Shown one piece after another: positions 1-8,753 of a stretch of 64,000 nt of DNA; the stretch's first letter is position 1; every line of letters starts with the position of its first letter. Both the position numbers and the translations under genes were made by a program. The DNA lies in the NCBI GenBank assembly GCA_019721035.1, contig JAHEAA010000004.1, forward strand, positions 62,001-126,000, read 5' to 3'. The notes below the pieces were generated by a model. That model worked only from the letters and a program-made list of their open reading frames with translations. It did not search any database and was not told the DNA's origin. This DNA comes from Candidatus Sysuiplasma acidicola. Its GTDB lineage: Archaea; Thermoplasmatota; Thermoplasmata; Sysuiplasmatales; Sysuiplasmataceae.

Positions 1-384
1 TGTTTTGCTGCGCACATTCGTCCGCTCGTGACTACTTCCCCTTTCCGCAGTGCCTGAAGGTTTTGTTTCACTGCCTATTGATGATGCAAGGAGAAGCACA
101 TCATTCACCCTCTCCCCGGTGATGCCGAAGAAGGTCCACTTGCCTTTCGGCCTGCGGTAAATGGCACCTGCCCTTTCCAATAACTTCAAGTGGTGCGTTA
201 TGGTCGGCTGTTTCAGGTGCAGCGCTGAGGCAATTTCGCACGTGCAGATTTCTCCGTATGCTGTCATCAACCTGATTATCTGCAGCCTGACAGGCTCAGA
301 TAATGCCCCGAATATTCCTGCGAGTCTTGAAAGCTCCTCGCCGTCACTACGCACAGTAATTGTTCTTGGAAAACAGGTTTCCAT
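1..384 (-). CDS. arsR: ArsR/SmtB-family metal(loid)-responsive repressor, 3' end outside window
   Basis: The reading frame is open from about 417 down to base 1 and runs off the window, so the C-terminus is missing. The translation contains the winged-helix core of ArsR proteins: a recognition segment ending QPTITHHLKLLERAG, preceded by EICTCEIA. That Cys-x-Cys at the start of the DNA-binding helix matches the ELCVCDL arsenite/antimonite site of classical ArsR, so a thiol-dependent metalloid sensor is likely; this is inference from the motif. I chose ATG 384 because a TATA-like CTTAAATTT lies about 25 bases upstream; ATG 417 would add 11 residues and sit upstream of that box. The gene is divergent from the S53 protease. 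What it controls lies off the left edge. Confidence 0.8.
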   Translation of the reverse strand, partial: METCFPRTITVRSDGEELSRLAGIFGALSEPVRLQIIRLMTAYGEICTCEIASALHLKQPTITHHLKLLERAGAIYRRPKGKWTFFGITGERVNDVLLLASSIGSETKPSGTAERGSSHERTNVRSKT

Positions 385-404
385 GCACGATAAATGTAAG
401 ATAT

Positions 405-413
405 CAAATTTAA
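405..413 (-). promoter_or_regulatory. TATA-like box of arsR
   Basis: CTTAAATTT on the minus strand is centred about 25 bases before ATG 384, the spacing expected for a leaderless archaeal transcript. Confidence 0.45.
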
Positions 414-686
414 GCATATCTATTTAGATAGCATCAGAAGGGAAGTAAGTCACACTATTGATGTGTCATTTTCAATTCAACATATCGTGTATGTGCTGGA
501 GTGAAAGGGAATTAATACTCTTGTTAAATAGATTAATATGAATGTAGGTCGTCTTATCCAGATATTAGTCGTTTCCAGATATGCCGGTTGATTTGAACTC
601 GGGAGCAATATCCGGTATAAGTGGCGGTACAGATCAACAGGCGTTGCTGATTAAATAGTCCTTCAAACATTTACTGTCGGGGAAAA

Positions 687-1928
687 GTGATGAAGCAAAA
701 ATTAAGCTCGGCGCTGATAGTGATAATTTTTGTGATTGTGGCCGCAATGCCTGCTCTTGCAGTGCAGCAGAACACGGCAGCGGCAGGAACGCCATTTATG
801 CACACCTTCATAACAAGTGTGCGGGCAGGAAACGGGAAGGGTCCAAGCGGAGGTTCCAGCTCCTCGGGACCTACTTCATATCCCGCATACACACCCGGCC
901 AGATATTCCACGCTTATAACTACAGTGCGAATTACAATGGGACTGGGGAGACAATTGCAATCATAGATGCATATGGGAGTCCGTCAATTCAGAATGATGT
1001 GAAAGTTTTCGACTCCCAGTTCAATCTTCCACCGATTAAACTCACTGTACTTTCTCCCTTTGGCAAGGTGGGAAGAAACGCAGGATGGGCGCTCGAAACA
1101 TCGCTTGATGTGGAGTGGTCCCATGCAATGGCACCGAATGCCAGTATTTTGCTGATAGAGGCACCCTCAGCCTCAACAACCTATCTCATAACCGACTCCA
1201 TCAACTACATTGTGAATAACACGCATGCGAATGTCGTTTCCATGTCCTGGGGGGCAGCAGAGAGCGGACTCACTGCTTCTGAACTGTCACAGTATTCATC
1301 CACCTTTGCTTATGCGGCAAGTCACGGAGTCATAATGGTCGCCGCCTCAGGAGACAGCGGGGCCAATGACAGCACGTCTTCCCCAACTGTGAATTATCCT
1401 GCTTCCGATCCAAGCGTTGTGGGGGCAGGCGGAACCACTCTGCAACTCGCCAATATTACTTCCACAAGCGCCAATTATTCCTACGAATATGCCTGGAATT
1501 CCTCAGGAGGAGGCATAAGCACCTACTTCCCTGAGCCAAAGTACCAGTCAGGTGCCGGCATCACCGCTTCCGGAAGAGCCGTTCCGGATGTTTCATACGA
1601 CGCAAACCCGAACACAGGTTTCTGGATTTACGACAGCACAACCTACGAAGGACTGAAGGGCTGGATACAGGTGGGAGGGACAAGTGCATCATCACCGCAG
1701 TGGGCCGCAATCTTCACGGAAGTGCAGCAATACAAGGGTTCTACAACTTTCAACGGGACAAATGTACTCTCGTCTCTCTATTCTGTTTACAGCAGCAGTA
1801 CAGAGTATGCAAGTGCATTCCATGACATTACTATTGGATACAACGGGTATTACTATGCCGGGACAGGATACGACGAAGTCACAGGAATAGGCTCACCCAA
1901 CGTGAGTGCACTTATAGAATATTTGTGA
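687..1928 (+). CDS. Secreted S53 (sedolisin/kumamolisin-like) acid serine-carboxyl peptidase
   Basis: 413 residues, exported endopeptidase of the kind active at low pH. Residues 1-25 form a signal peptide (basic start, hydrophobic run, MPALA). The S53 catalytic set is visible: Glu137 and Asp141 in ALETSLDVEW, oxyanion Asp223 in SGDSG, and nucleophile Ser333 in GGTSASSP. The C-terminal FHDIT and YDEVTGIGSP segments match the calcium site. Most S53 enzymes carry a propeptide of roughly 170-200 residues; here only about 45 residues, partly Gly/Ser-rich, separate the signal from the catalytic domain, so the prodomain seems absent. The start is GTG 687 or ATG 690. A TATA-like GATTAAATA lies about 30 bases upstream. 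It is likely a scavenging protease. Confidence 0.9.
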   Translation: MMKQKLSSALIVIIFVIVAAMPALAVQQNTAAAGTPFMHTFITSVRAGNGKGPSGGSSSSGPTSYPAYTPGQIFHAYNYSANYNGTGETIAIIDAYGSPSIQNDVKVFDSQFNLPPIKLTVLSPFGKVGRNAGWALETSLDVEWSHAMAPNASILLIEAPSASTTYLITDSINYIVNNTHANVVSMSWGAAESGLTASELSQYSSTFAYAASHGVIMVAASGDSGANDSTSSPTVNYPASDPSVVGAGGTTLQLANITSTSANYSYEYAWNSSGGGISTYFPEPKYQSGAGITASGRAVPDVSYDANPNTGFWIYDSTTYEGLKGWIQVGGTSASSPQWAAIFTEVQQYKGSTTFNGTNVLSSLYSVYSSSTEYASAFHDITIGYNGYYYAGTGYDEVTGIGSPNVSALIEYL

Positions 1929-2045
1929 GTGGTTTTGCTGCCAAACATTTTAAAAACCTCTTCCCGCCGTTTTTGATCGGCTCATATGGGTGTTGATTTT
2001 GCCCTTCCAGTATCAGTGGCCACGCATCCATTCAATCTATTGCAT

Positions 2046-2143
2046 GCGGGAGGAGGGATTTGAACCCACGGACCCCTGCGGGACAGAATTTCCCAAGTTC
2101 ATTCTTAAGTCCTGCGCTGTTGGCCAAGCTTAGCTACTCCCGC
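2046..2143 (-). tRNA. tRNA-Leu(TAA) with a 14-nt intron
   Basis: The minus strand folds as a class II tRNA: perfect acceptor GCGGGAG/CTCCCGC, a D arm, anticodon stem CAGGA/TTCTG, variable arm with CCC-GCA-GGG, and T loop TTCAAAT. The loop between the anticodon stem halves is 21 nt. Removing 14 nt (AATGAACTTGGGAA) after the base next to the anticodon gives CTTAAGA with anticodon TAA and an 84-nt mature tRNA. An intron at 37/38 is the canonical archaeal place for the splicing endonuclease. The T stem has one T-T mismatch. No 3' CCA is encoded. A TATA-like AAATTATTCC lies about 30 bases upstream on the minus strand. Confidence 0.9.
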
Positions 2144-2268
2144 TTTGTGCGTGAGATAAGCAGAGTGGAATAATTTGATTTCCACGTCATGAGAATTTGC
2201 GGTGGTGGACAGCAAAGCGTTAATCTATTACCTGCTGACTCAAAGCCTGGCAGTCAGGTTGTGTTACA

Positions 2269-3780
2269 ATGGTCAAGGAATACGGAATCTTCTTGAATGG
2301 TGACTGGACAGAAAGCTCAGGAAATGAATTTTTCGAAACACTGAATCCTGCGACGGGTGAAGTGCTTGCCCGCTTTGCAAAGGGCACACCGAAGGATGTG
2401 GACAACGCCGTGCGTTCGGCCGAAAGGGGTTTCAGACTGTGGAAAGAGGTCCCTGCACCGATGAGGGGCGAAATACTGTTTGAAGCGGCGCTGAATATAG
2501 CCAGGCATAAAGAGGAACTCAGCCGCCTCGTAACGGCGGAAATGGGCAAGGTGCTCAGCGAAGGCAGAGGAGAAGTCCAGGAGGCCATCGACTTTTTCAA
2601 ATACATAGCAGGAGAGGGAAGAAGAATGTTCGGCGAAACCACGCCGTCCGAACTTCCTGACAAGTTCAACATGACGGTGCGCCTTCCCAAGGGTCCTGTG
2701 GGACTAATAACGCCGTGGAACTTTCCCGTCTCCATACCGTCATGGAAGATGGGCGCTGCACTGATTTCAGGCTGCTCAATTGTACTTAAGCCGGCAACGG
2801 ACACGCCTCTGTGCGCCGCCAGATTCATAGAACTCGTCAATGAGGCAGGCATGCCGCCGGGCGTCATAAATCTGGTCGCTGGAAGCGGAGCGGAAGCCGG
2901 AAATGCGCTCATTCGTCACGAAGGCATCAGGGCACTGTCCTTTACGGGGGGCGTGAATACTGGCAGGGAAGTGTACACAGAGGGTGCACGCAGACTCATA
3001 CAGGTGCATCTGGAGCTCGGAGGCAAGAATCCGGTCATAGTCATGGATGACGCCAATCTTGATATTGTTCTGGACGGCGTTCTCTTCGGAGCGTTCGGAA
3101 CATCCGGTCAGAGATGCACTGCGACAAGCAGACTGATACTACACCAGGCAGTCTACGACGAGCTTATGGGAAGGCTTGTTGACAGGGTGGAAAAGCTGAA
3201 GATCGGTAATCCTGCCGAAGATCTTACAGACATGGGCCCAGTTATCAACAGAAAGGCAAAGGAGAGCATAATGGGATATATCGACGTCGGCAAAAAGGAG
3301 GGCGGAAAGATCGCCACCGGCGGCAATGCACTCGAAGGCGGAATATATTCCAGGGGAAATTACATACAGCCCACTATTATAGAAACGAGACACGGCACAA
3401 GGGTCAGCACCGAGGAAATATTCGGTCCTGTGCTTTCCGTCATTAAAGTCTCATCCTTTGGCGAAGCGGTCGAAGTTGCAAACGGTGTCCAGTACGGCCT
3501 GAGTTCATCTATATACACCAGGAACGTGAATCTTGCGTTCAGGGCAATACAACAGCTCGACGCCGGCATCACGTACGTGAATGCGCCGACCATAGGTGCG
3601 GAGATACATCTGCCCTTCGGCGGAGTCAAGAACACGGGAACCGGAGGGAGGGAAGCTGGATCGGTCGCGATCGAGGAGTTCACCGAACTCAAGAGTGTTT
3701 TCATCGACTACAGCGACATGCTGCAGAAGGCACAGATCGACACGGAGCACAGGTTGAAGGAAAAGCTCCACTCGAAATGA
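2269..3780 (+). CDS. NAD(P)-dependent aldehyde dehydrogenase
   Basis: 503 residues, the usual ALDH-superfamily length. It oxidises an aldehyde to the acid with NAD(P). General base Glu249 sits in LELGGKNP and catalytic Cys283 in GQRCTATSR; the cofactor-side motif PWNFPVSIPSWK and FTGGVNTG (Rossmann loop) are present. The N-terminus (KEYGIFLNGDW) resembles archaeal glyceraldehyde or 2-oxoglutarate-semialdehyde dehydrogenases, but substrate cannot be read from sequence. In Thermoplasmata a role in the non-phosphorylating Entner-Doudoroff pathway or in pentose/amino-acid breakdown is plausible. It stands alone, convergent with the DUF99 operon, with 2 bp between stop codons. Confidence 0.9.
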   Translation: MVKEYGIFLNGDWTESSGNEFFETLNPATGEVLARFAKGTPKDVDNAVRSAERGFRLWKEVPAPMRGEILFEAALNIARHKEELSRLVTAEMGKVLSEGRGEVQEAIDFFKYIAGEGRRMFGETTPSELPDKFNMTVRLPKGPVGLITPWNFPVSIPSWKMGAALISGCSIVLKPATDTPLCAARFIELVNEAGMPPGVINLVAGSGAEAGNALIRHEGIRALSFTGGVNTGREVYTEGARRLIQVHLELGGKNPVIVMDDANLDIVLDGVLFGAFGTSGQRCTATSRLILHQAVYDELMGRLVDRVEKLKIGNPAEDLTDMGPVINRKAKESIMGYIDVGKKEGGKIATGGNALEGGIYSRGNYIQPTIIETRHGTRVSTEEIFGPVLSVIKVSSFGEAVEVANGVQYGLSSSIYTRNVNLAFRAIQQLDAGITYVNAPTIGAEIHLPFGGVKNTGTGGREAGSVAIEEFTELKSVFIDYSDMLQKAQIDTEHRLKEKLHSK

Positions 3781-3782
3781 GT

Positions 3783-4355
3783 TCAGGGCTTTCCCCTGGA
3801 TTCTCCCATGGTCAACGCGCCGGCAAATATGTGTGCCAGCCTGAGAGGTTCAGGATAGTTGCCTCTCACGATGGCAGCGTCCAGCAGTTGCACTGCCTGC
3901 TCAATGTCGATGCCGGCACAGCTTACGCTCAGTTTCCACTTTTCAGTCTCCACTCTGACGGTTTCGTGCATCCTGATGAGCTCGCACCTCTCTTTCCAGT
4001 CCTGAAAATATTTACGGAGTGCGCTATCCATTGATTCGAAATCTGGATGTCTTCTTGTTACGGTGAGAACGGGAAGAGCGGTCGCATCATGTATGTAATC
4101 CAGGTCAAAGATGTTGAAGCCGCCGCATGCAATGCCGTCAAGCAATATTGCCCTCATCTGCTCCTTCAGCCTGGATCTGTTCACGGCGTCGCTTATTGCT
4201 GCTGAAGCATCTCTTCCATCCACAGTGCAGCTTGTTACGATGGCCCCTTCGACATAGGATGGCAGTCTGGCCACGATACCCACGAGCGGCACCGTTCCCT
4301 GCCTGAATTCGAATCTTCCGTCATCAAACGCGACAATCCTTGTCTGTCCTTTCAT
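3783..4355 (-). CDS. DUF99 family protein (endonuclease V-like fold)
   Basis: 190 residues, matching the archaeal DUF99 family, which is distantly related to endonuclease V. Seen motifs include an N-terminal acidic segment RIVAFDDGRF, the central LLDGIACGGFNIFDL, and TVTRRHPD; these correspond to conserved acidic positions around the EndoV-like metal site. Biochemical function of DUF99 proteins is not settled, so a nucleic-acid role is only an inference. It is the last gene of a three-gene minus-strand operon (membrane protein, pth2, DUF99), 7 bp after the pth2 stop, which ties it loosely to translation or RNA quality control. Confidence 0.85.
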   Translation of the reverse strand: MKGQTRIVAFDDGRFEFRQGTVPLVGIVARLPSYVEGAIVTSCTVDGRDASAAISDAVNRSRLKEQMRAILLDGIACGGFNIFDLDYIHDATALPVLTVTRRHPDFESMDSALRKYFQDWKERCELIRMHETVRVETEKWKLSVSCAGIDIEQAVQLLDAAIVRGNYPEPLRLAHIFAGALTMGESRGKP

Positions 4356-4362
4356 ATAGCGC

Positions 4363-4731
4363 TCACAGGAGCTGCAGACTCCCAGTAACAGGATCTATCT
4401 CGCCGTTCTCAGCGGGCCCTATTCCCAGGCATGTCACGGTGCCCGGCGGAACTTCAGTCAGGCCGGCATCTGCAACCAGACTTGTAACGAGCCCCCTCCC
4501 CCTGGCATTTTCCCTGACCATGTGAAGTTCACTCAGCGACTTTATCCTGACGACGACTTTTCTCTGTCCCTCTTTCAGCCATGCATCGAAGGTCTTCCTG
4601 TTCCCCTCCCTGCACTGCAGCGCGCATCCGACTGCCGCATGTGCCACCTGCACCGCCATCTTTCCGGGAGAAAGTTTCAGGTCGGATCTGACCACTACTA
4701 CCAGCTTATACTGAAATTTATCTTCCTGCAT
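4363..4731 (-). CDS. pth2: Archaeal/eukaryotic-type peptidyl-tRNA hydrolase (Pth2)
   Basis: Pth2 cleaves the ester bond of peptidyl-tRNA lost from ribosomes and recycles tRNA. The product of 122 residues starts at ATG 4731 with MQEDKFQYKLVVVVR; a longer frame exists but the extra 31 residues are not part of the family. The signature LSPGKMAVQVAHA with the catalytic Lys and His region, then the TCLGIGP segment near the C-terminus, are typical. The start lies inside the 3' end of the upstream membrane-protein gene (14-bp overlap), so translational coupling is likely. Confidence 0.93.
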   Translation of the reverse strand: MQEDKFQYKLVVVVRSDLKLSPGKMAVQVAHAAVGCALQCREGNRKTFDAWLKEGQRKVVVRIKSLSELHMVRENARGRGLVTSLVADAGLTEVPPGTVTCLGIGPAENGEIDPVTGSLQLL

Positions 4732-5062
4732 TTTTTCCTTCCCCTCCTGCACGCTTTCTGTAACTGAGCTTCCTCCCTCGTCCGGACGCCGCAATGACGA
4801 GGAATACGGCTGCAATGGCAACAAGCACTGCTATGAAAACGGTGAAGTTCAGCGGCTTACCGTAGATGCCGGACAGAAACGTGAGCAGGAATAGGAGAAT
4901 GATGGAAATTGCGACGCTAATTCCAACCGAGGCGGCAATGAGCTCTGTTATGTCGTTCCTCCACTTGCTCCCTCTCTCTGCGAAAGCAAGCACTGCCGAC
5001 AGGCCCGGCAGAAAGAACATCAGCGCAACGGCTGCAACCAGTTCCGGAATTGAAGCAGGCAT
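4718..5062 (-). CDS. Small membrane protein, DUF1616-like
   Basis: 114 residues with three hydrophobic segments: about residues 7-26, 41-64 and 72-92, then a very basic tail (RGRGRKLSYRKRAGG). The first segment with FFLPGLSAVLAF and the following ELIAASVGISVAI resemble the N-terminal part of archaeal DUF1616 membrane proteins, but the protein is much shorter than most of them. Function unknown. It leads the operon with pth2 and DUF99. It starts 5062 and is divergent from tgtA with a 50-bp gap. Confidence 0.7.
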   Translation of the reverse strand: MPASIPELVAAVALMFFLPGLSAVLAFAERGSKWRNDITELIAASVGISVAISIILLFLLTFLSGIYGKPLNFTVFIAVLVAIAAVFLVIAASGRGRKLSYRKRAGGEGKNAGR

Positions 5063-5082
5063 CTGCCTTGAAATGTAATTTA

Positions 5083-5091
5083 GTTATAATA
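5083..5091 (+). promoter_or_regulatory. TATA-like box of tgtA
   Basis: GTTATAATA is centred about 27 bases before ATG 5114, which favours that ATG over the upstream GTG 5096 as a leaderless start. Confidence 0.5.
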
Positions 5092-5113
5092 ACAGGTGCT
5101 GACTCCCGTCTGG

Positions 5114-7027
5114 ATGCCAGCGGATTTCGAACTGATTGAAAGAGACGGCATGGGCAGGATTTGCACATTGCGCACGCCACACGGCACTGTGGAGACTCCA
5201 ACCGTGCTGCCCGTGATCAATCCGAACAGGAACCTGATCACGGCGCGGGAAATGAGGGATGACTTCGGTGCGCAGATGGTGATTACCAATTCCTATATTA
5301 TCGCCAGGGAACCGGAGCTGCGAGAAACGGCACTCTCTTCTGGCGTGCATGGCCTTCTCCACTTCGACGGACCGGTGATGACTGACAGCGGCACATTTCA
5401 GGGTCACGTGTACGGTGATCTGGGCATTGATGCCGATGAGATTATGGAGCTGCAGCGCGCATTCGGAAGCGACGTTTCCACTGTCCTCGACGTCTTTTCC
5501 GAACCTGAATTTTCAAGGGAGAGGGCGGCAGAAGCTGTGAAGATCACGACAGAGCGTGCCTCGAGGTCCATCATGCTTGACGGCGGGAAGAGCATTATAG
5601 CATGCACAGTGCAGGGCTCCCTTTACGCCGATTTGCGGGAGCATGCGGCGAAAGAGCTCTCTGCACTTGGCGCAGGCTACGCGGCCGTGGGAGGCATAGT
5701 GCCGCTGATGGAAAGGGGCATGTACACAGATCTGGTAAATGTTGTGATAGCCTCAAAGAAGGGATTGCATCCGTCGCTCCCCGTACACCTGTTCGGCGCA
5801 GGGCATCCGCTGATTTTTCCGATTGCAGCGCTCATGGGATGCGACATATTCGATTCCGCTTCGTACGCGAAATATGCCCAGGACGATAGAATGATTTTTC
5901 CCGATCGCACCGTCCATCTGTCGGAGCTGGAGTACAATCCCTGCGTCTGTCCGGTATGCAGCACACATACGCTGAAGGAGATAAAGTCCGCCGAAGGCCC
6001 GGGGCGTGTGGACATGCTCGCACGACACAATCTGCACATCATTTTTTCCGAAATCAGGCTCGTGAAGCAGGCGATTCGCGAGCAGCGGCTCTGGGAGCTG
6101 GCGGAGAACAGGGCGCGTTCGAACCCGTCGCTGTTCGATTCGTATCTTTCCCTGCTTGACCAGTATGCTTTCCTGGAGCGATACGAACCGCTTTCCAGGG
6201 AATCGGGCATGTCTGCTGTCGACAGTGTATCGCTCTCAAGGCCCTCCGTGGTAAGGTTTGCATCGAGGCTGAATGAATTGAGGGCCGGAGATGGGAGGAG
6301 GCTGCTCCTGCTCAAAGGAACGAAACCATATTTCTCACATCTCGATTTCTCGTTGAAGTCGGAGGATGAGGACATCGTCGTGGAGACGCCGTTCGGCCTG
6401 ATGCCGATCACGCTGACCGAAACATACCCGTTTGCGCAATCCTCCTTTTCCGTAGGCTCATCACCAGAGCAGCACATGCTGGAGTACATGAGCAGATTTC
6501 AGTACAGCCATTTCAGGAGTGCGGAAGGAAAGTGGAGGCGAAGGGGCAACACTGTTCCGGATTCCGCATACTTCGAGCTGATAAGGAAGGTGTGCGAGTA
6601 TCAGTTCGGAACAAGACGTTCCGATGCGCTGCTCTCGGGAAAAATAGAGTTCGTTCGCTCATCCAACACGGGAAAACTGCGCTCTGTCATCAGGAACGGC
6701 AAACAGATACTCTTCTTCAGAACCGGCGACGGCCTGTTTTCACTGAAAATCGAAGGTGCGAAGATCATTCACTCCCGCACGCAGGCTCCAGGGATGAGGG
6801 TCATATGCATGGAGGATGCAGCCGGTTTTGTCTCTGCTGGAAAGAGCCTCTTCTGCAAGTTTGTGAAGGAAGCGGATGCCGATATCCGGCCGGGCGACGA
6901 ATGTATCGTGGTGGATGAGAAGGACAGGCTTCTCGCATGCGGCAGGACGATGATGAACAGGGAGGAAATGCTTTCATTCAGACGCGGCGTCGCGGTGGAT
7001 GTCAGGGATTATCCTTCCTCAGCATAG
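5114..7027 (+). CDS. tgtA: Archaeosine tRNA-guanine transglycosylase (arcTGT)
   Basis: It exchanges guanine-15 in the tRNA D loop for 7-cyano-7-deazaguanine, the first tRNA-bound step of archaeosine synthesis. 637 residues form one uninterrupted chain with the catalytic TIM barrel (nucleophile region VMTDSGTFQ, Asp91 by this start), a zinc site CVCPVCSTHT near residue 280, the C1/C2 archaeal domains, and a C-terminal PUA domain over about the last 85 residues. Some archaea split the catalytic and PUA parts; here they are fused. I use ATG 5114 because of the TATA spacing; GTG 5096 would add six residues. Confidence 0.95.
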   Translation: MPADFELIERDGMGRICTLRTPHGTVETPTVLPVINPNRNLITAREMRDDFGAQMVITNSYIIAREPELRETALSSGVHGLLHFDGPVMTDSGTFQGHVYGDLGIDADEIMELQRAFGSDVSTVLDVFSEPEFSRERAAEAVKITTERASRSIMLDGGKSIIACTVQGSLYADLREHAAKELSALGAGYAAVGGIVPLMERGMYTDLVNVVIASKKGLHPSLPVHLFGAGHPLIFPIAALMGCDIFDSASYAKYAQDDRMIFPDRTVHLSELEYNPCVCPVCSTHTLKEIKSAEGPGRVDMLARHNLHIIFSEIRLVKQAIREQRLWELAENRARSNPSLFDSYLSLLDQYAFLERYEPLSRESGMSAVDSVSLSRPSVVRFASRLNELRAGDGRRLLLLKGTKPYFSHLDFSLKSEDEDIVVETPFGLMPITLTETYPFAQSSFSVGSSPEQHMLEYMSRFQYSHFRSAEGKWRRRGNTVPDSAYFELIRKVCEYQFGTRRSDALLSGKIEFVRSSNTGKLRSVIRNGKQILFFRTGDGLFSLKIEGAKIIHSRTQAPGMRVICMEDAAGFVSAGKSLFCKFVKEADADIRPGDECIVVDEKDRLLACGRTMMNREEMLSFRRGVAVDVRDYPSSA

Positions 7028-7238
7028 CGGCAACTGCGACCTCCAGCCCGGCTATGAAATCATCCGCAGTCCGCAGCAGACTCATCAGCGATGCCGAAGA
7101 GGCTCGTGCGACGATTGTTCCGCCACTGGCAGAGGACGACAGAAAATCACCGTTATCTATCTCAACCGCTTTCTGCACGTCCTCGGCGATTTCACCAAGT
7201 GTGAGGCTCATTTCAATGCTGTATGCCTGCAAATGCAC
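7002..7238 (-). CDS. pcc1: KEOPS complex subunit Pcc1
   Basis: Pcc1 is the dimerising small subunit of KEOPS, which makes t6A37 on ANN-decoding tRNAs together with Kae1, Bud32 and Cgi121. The 78-residue product has the Pcc1 strand-loop signature SGGTIVARASSASLMSLLRTADDF. GTG 7238 is the only sensible start: an in-frame stop (shared with the upstream gene's stop) lies 12 bases before it, and GCGGAG gives a ribosome-binding site. The 3' end overlaps the convergent tgtA by 26 bp. Other KEOPS genes are not in the window. Confidence 0.85.
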   Translation of the reverse strand: MHLQAYSIEMSLTLGEIAEDVQKAVEIDNGDFLSSSASGGTIVARASSASLMSLLRTADDFIAGLEVAVAAMLRKDNP

Positions 7239-7250
7239 CGTCTCCGCATT

Positions 7251-7532
7251 TCACAATTTAAGACCGAAAGTCACTGTGAACTCCTCGACCTTTCTGAATT
7301 CCTTCAGGAAATACCGTCCCTTGTCAGTAATGCTGTACACCGATTTATCTCCCTCGTCTCTCCTGTTCACAAACCCCACGTTTTCCATCTGGCCAAGATA
7401 TTTCAGTAACCTGTCGTACGAAAGATTGGCCCTGTACAGGATGTGCGTCGGCCTGGCATCCCCTTCATCGGCTATCGCACTGAGTATATCGGCAAGGATT
7501 CTCGGTTTGGATCTGTAGCTGCTTTCACTCAA
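7251..7532 (-). CDS. Winged-helix DNA-binding protein
   Basis: 93 residues. The pattern is a helix-turn-helix (THILYRANLSYDRLLKYLGQMENVGFV) followed by a wing (NRRDEGDKSVYSITDKGRYFL) and a final helix, as in the ArnR-like or archaeal MarR-type short wHTH proteins. It most likely regulates transcription; targets are unknown. It overlaps the end of the upstream membrane-protein gene by 8 bp and precedes pcc1 by 12 bp, so the three are an operon. Confidence 0.8.
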   Translation of the reverse strand: MSESSYRSKPRILADILSAIADEGDARPTHILYRANLSYDRLLKYLGQMENVGFVNRRDEGDKSVYSITDKGRYFLKEFRKVEEFTVTFGLKL

Positions 7533-8154
7533 TACTCTTTCTCTCCTTGTGCTCAGTGCCGTAGTGTTTCGGCCCTATTGCCATATACAGCAGACCAAAC
7601 GCGAGAAGCTGGAATATGCTGTAATACAGGTATCCGGCGGTCTCAATTCTTGGTGAAAACACCAGCAATGCGCTGACGAGGTGCAGAATGAAGAGGAGAG
7701 AGAAGCTCGAGAGGACCAGCGCTGTGCCCGCCGTCGGTCTTCTGCTGTAGCTATTCCACACGCTGAACACGATTACCCCAAGCAGTATCGCTATCAGGAT
7801 CTGGAATGTGAAGGGGATGAAGAGGAGAGCAATGATCGGCAGCAGATTCTCCGCCTTGGGCTTAATGAGGTATGCGAGCATGATGAGCGTGTAGGCGAAT
7901 ACCTCTACCATTGTTACGGTGTAGTAGAAAAGAAAGGTTATGCCCGCTCCGGCAGTATGGCGCAGGCCCGCGATTGCACCCACCGTCTCCAGTGCGAAAA
8001 CAAGTGTGACAAGGGCGAAACCGGCCGCGAGAATCAGCAGATTCAGATTCTGAGCGATCCTGTATCCCCTGTACGCCCTGTACGAAACAAGAAGAGCAAC
8101 AAGCAGTGTAATCGCAGATGCAACCGCCTCAAAGACATGATAGACTTCAACCAT
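7525..8154 (-). CDS. Polytopic membrane protein of unknown function
   Basis: 209 residues with six or seven hydrophobic segments spanning nearly the whole chain and no soluble domain; a short basic tail (KHYGTEHKERKSIE) ends it. I recognise no catalytic motif. The layout resembles archaeal seven-helix sensory-type modules that precede transcription regulators, and the next gene is a winged-helix protein, so a membrane sensor for that regulator is possible, but this is inference from neighbourhood only. Confidence 0.75.
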   Translation of the reverse strand: MVEVYHVFEAVASAITLLVALLVSYRAYRGYRIAQNLNLLILAAGFALVTLVFALETVGAIAGLRHTAGAGITFLFYYTVTMVEVFAYTLIMLAYLIKPKAENLLPIIALLFIPFTFQILIAILLGVIVFSVWNSYSRRPTAGTALVLSSFSLLFILHLVSALLVFSPRIETAGYLYYSIFQLLAFGLLYMAIGPKHYGTEHKERKSIE

Positions 8155-8270
8155 AACACAATCTGCCCGGCATCAGTGGTGCATCTGGTCAAACTTCTTA
8201 ACGATTCGTACGTATGATCCATTCCTTTACAATATAACTGTGGCGGCAAATCAGCCGTGCGGTGATATGA

Positions 8271-8717
8271 ATGGCCAATAAACTGACAGGTGGAATGTCC
8301 AAGAGGGCGAAGTATCTCGCTGTGTCTCTGGCAGCGCTCATCGCCGTAGGCGGGTTCGCTGCCGTCAGCATGGCAAATGCTTCCAGCCAGCTCAGTGCCA
8401 GCGGCAGCGCCGGAACGCAAAACATGTACAACGGAGAGTACCTGGAAGTCGTTGCCTGGACCTGGTCGGGCGGTCACAGGGTGCCGGTTGCAGATGCAAA
8501 CGTCACTGTGTACACCATTTCGCACAGTGTTGCCGCAAACGGGACGATCACGATAACCCTCACGCCCTTCGAGACAAACACGACAAATGCTCATGGTGCA
8601 GCGTACTTCAATCTTCCAGACGGCAAGTATGCCATAGCAGTGCACTTTGACGGCGCACGGGGGTTCGCTCTTCTGGATCTGCGCTTTTACAGGACCGTCT
8701 TTGTAGAACTCAAGTGA
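8271..8717 (+). CDS. Secreted or membrane-anchored protein with a small beta-sandwich domain
   Basis: 148 residues. A basic N-terminus is followed by a hydrophobic segment at about 14-35 (signal peptide or anchor). The rest reads as a carboxypeptidase-regulatory/Ig-like fold: VPVADANVTVYTIS, then FETNTTNAHGAAYFNLPDGKYAIAVH, the usual strand pattern of such domains with a Gly-x-Tyr strand. Role unknown; surface display is likely. It is divergent from the membrane protein operon at 7.0-8.15 kb. Confidence 0.7.
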   Translation: MANKLTGGMSKRAKYLAVSLAALIAVGGFAAVSMANASSQLSASGSAGTQNMYNGEYLEVVAWTWSGGHRVPVADANVTVYTISHSVAANGTITITLTPFETNTTNAHGAAYFNLPDGKYAIAVHFDGARGFALLDLRFYRTVFVELK

Positions 8718-8753
8718 TGCTCGCGGGCGCACAAACCATTTAACGGGATTTGG

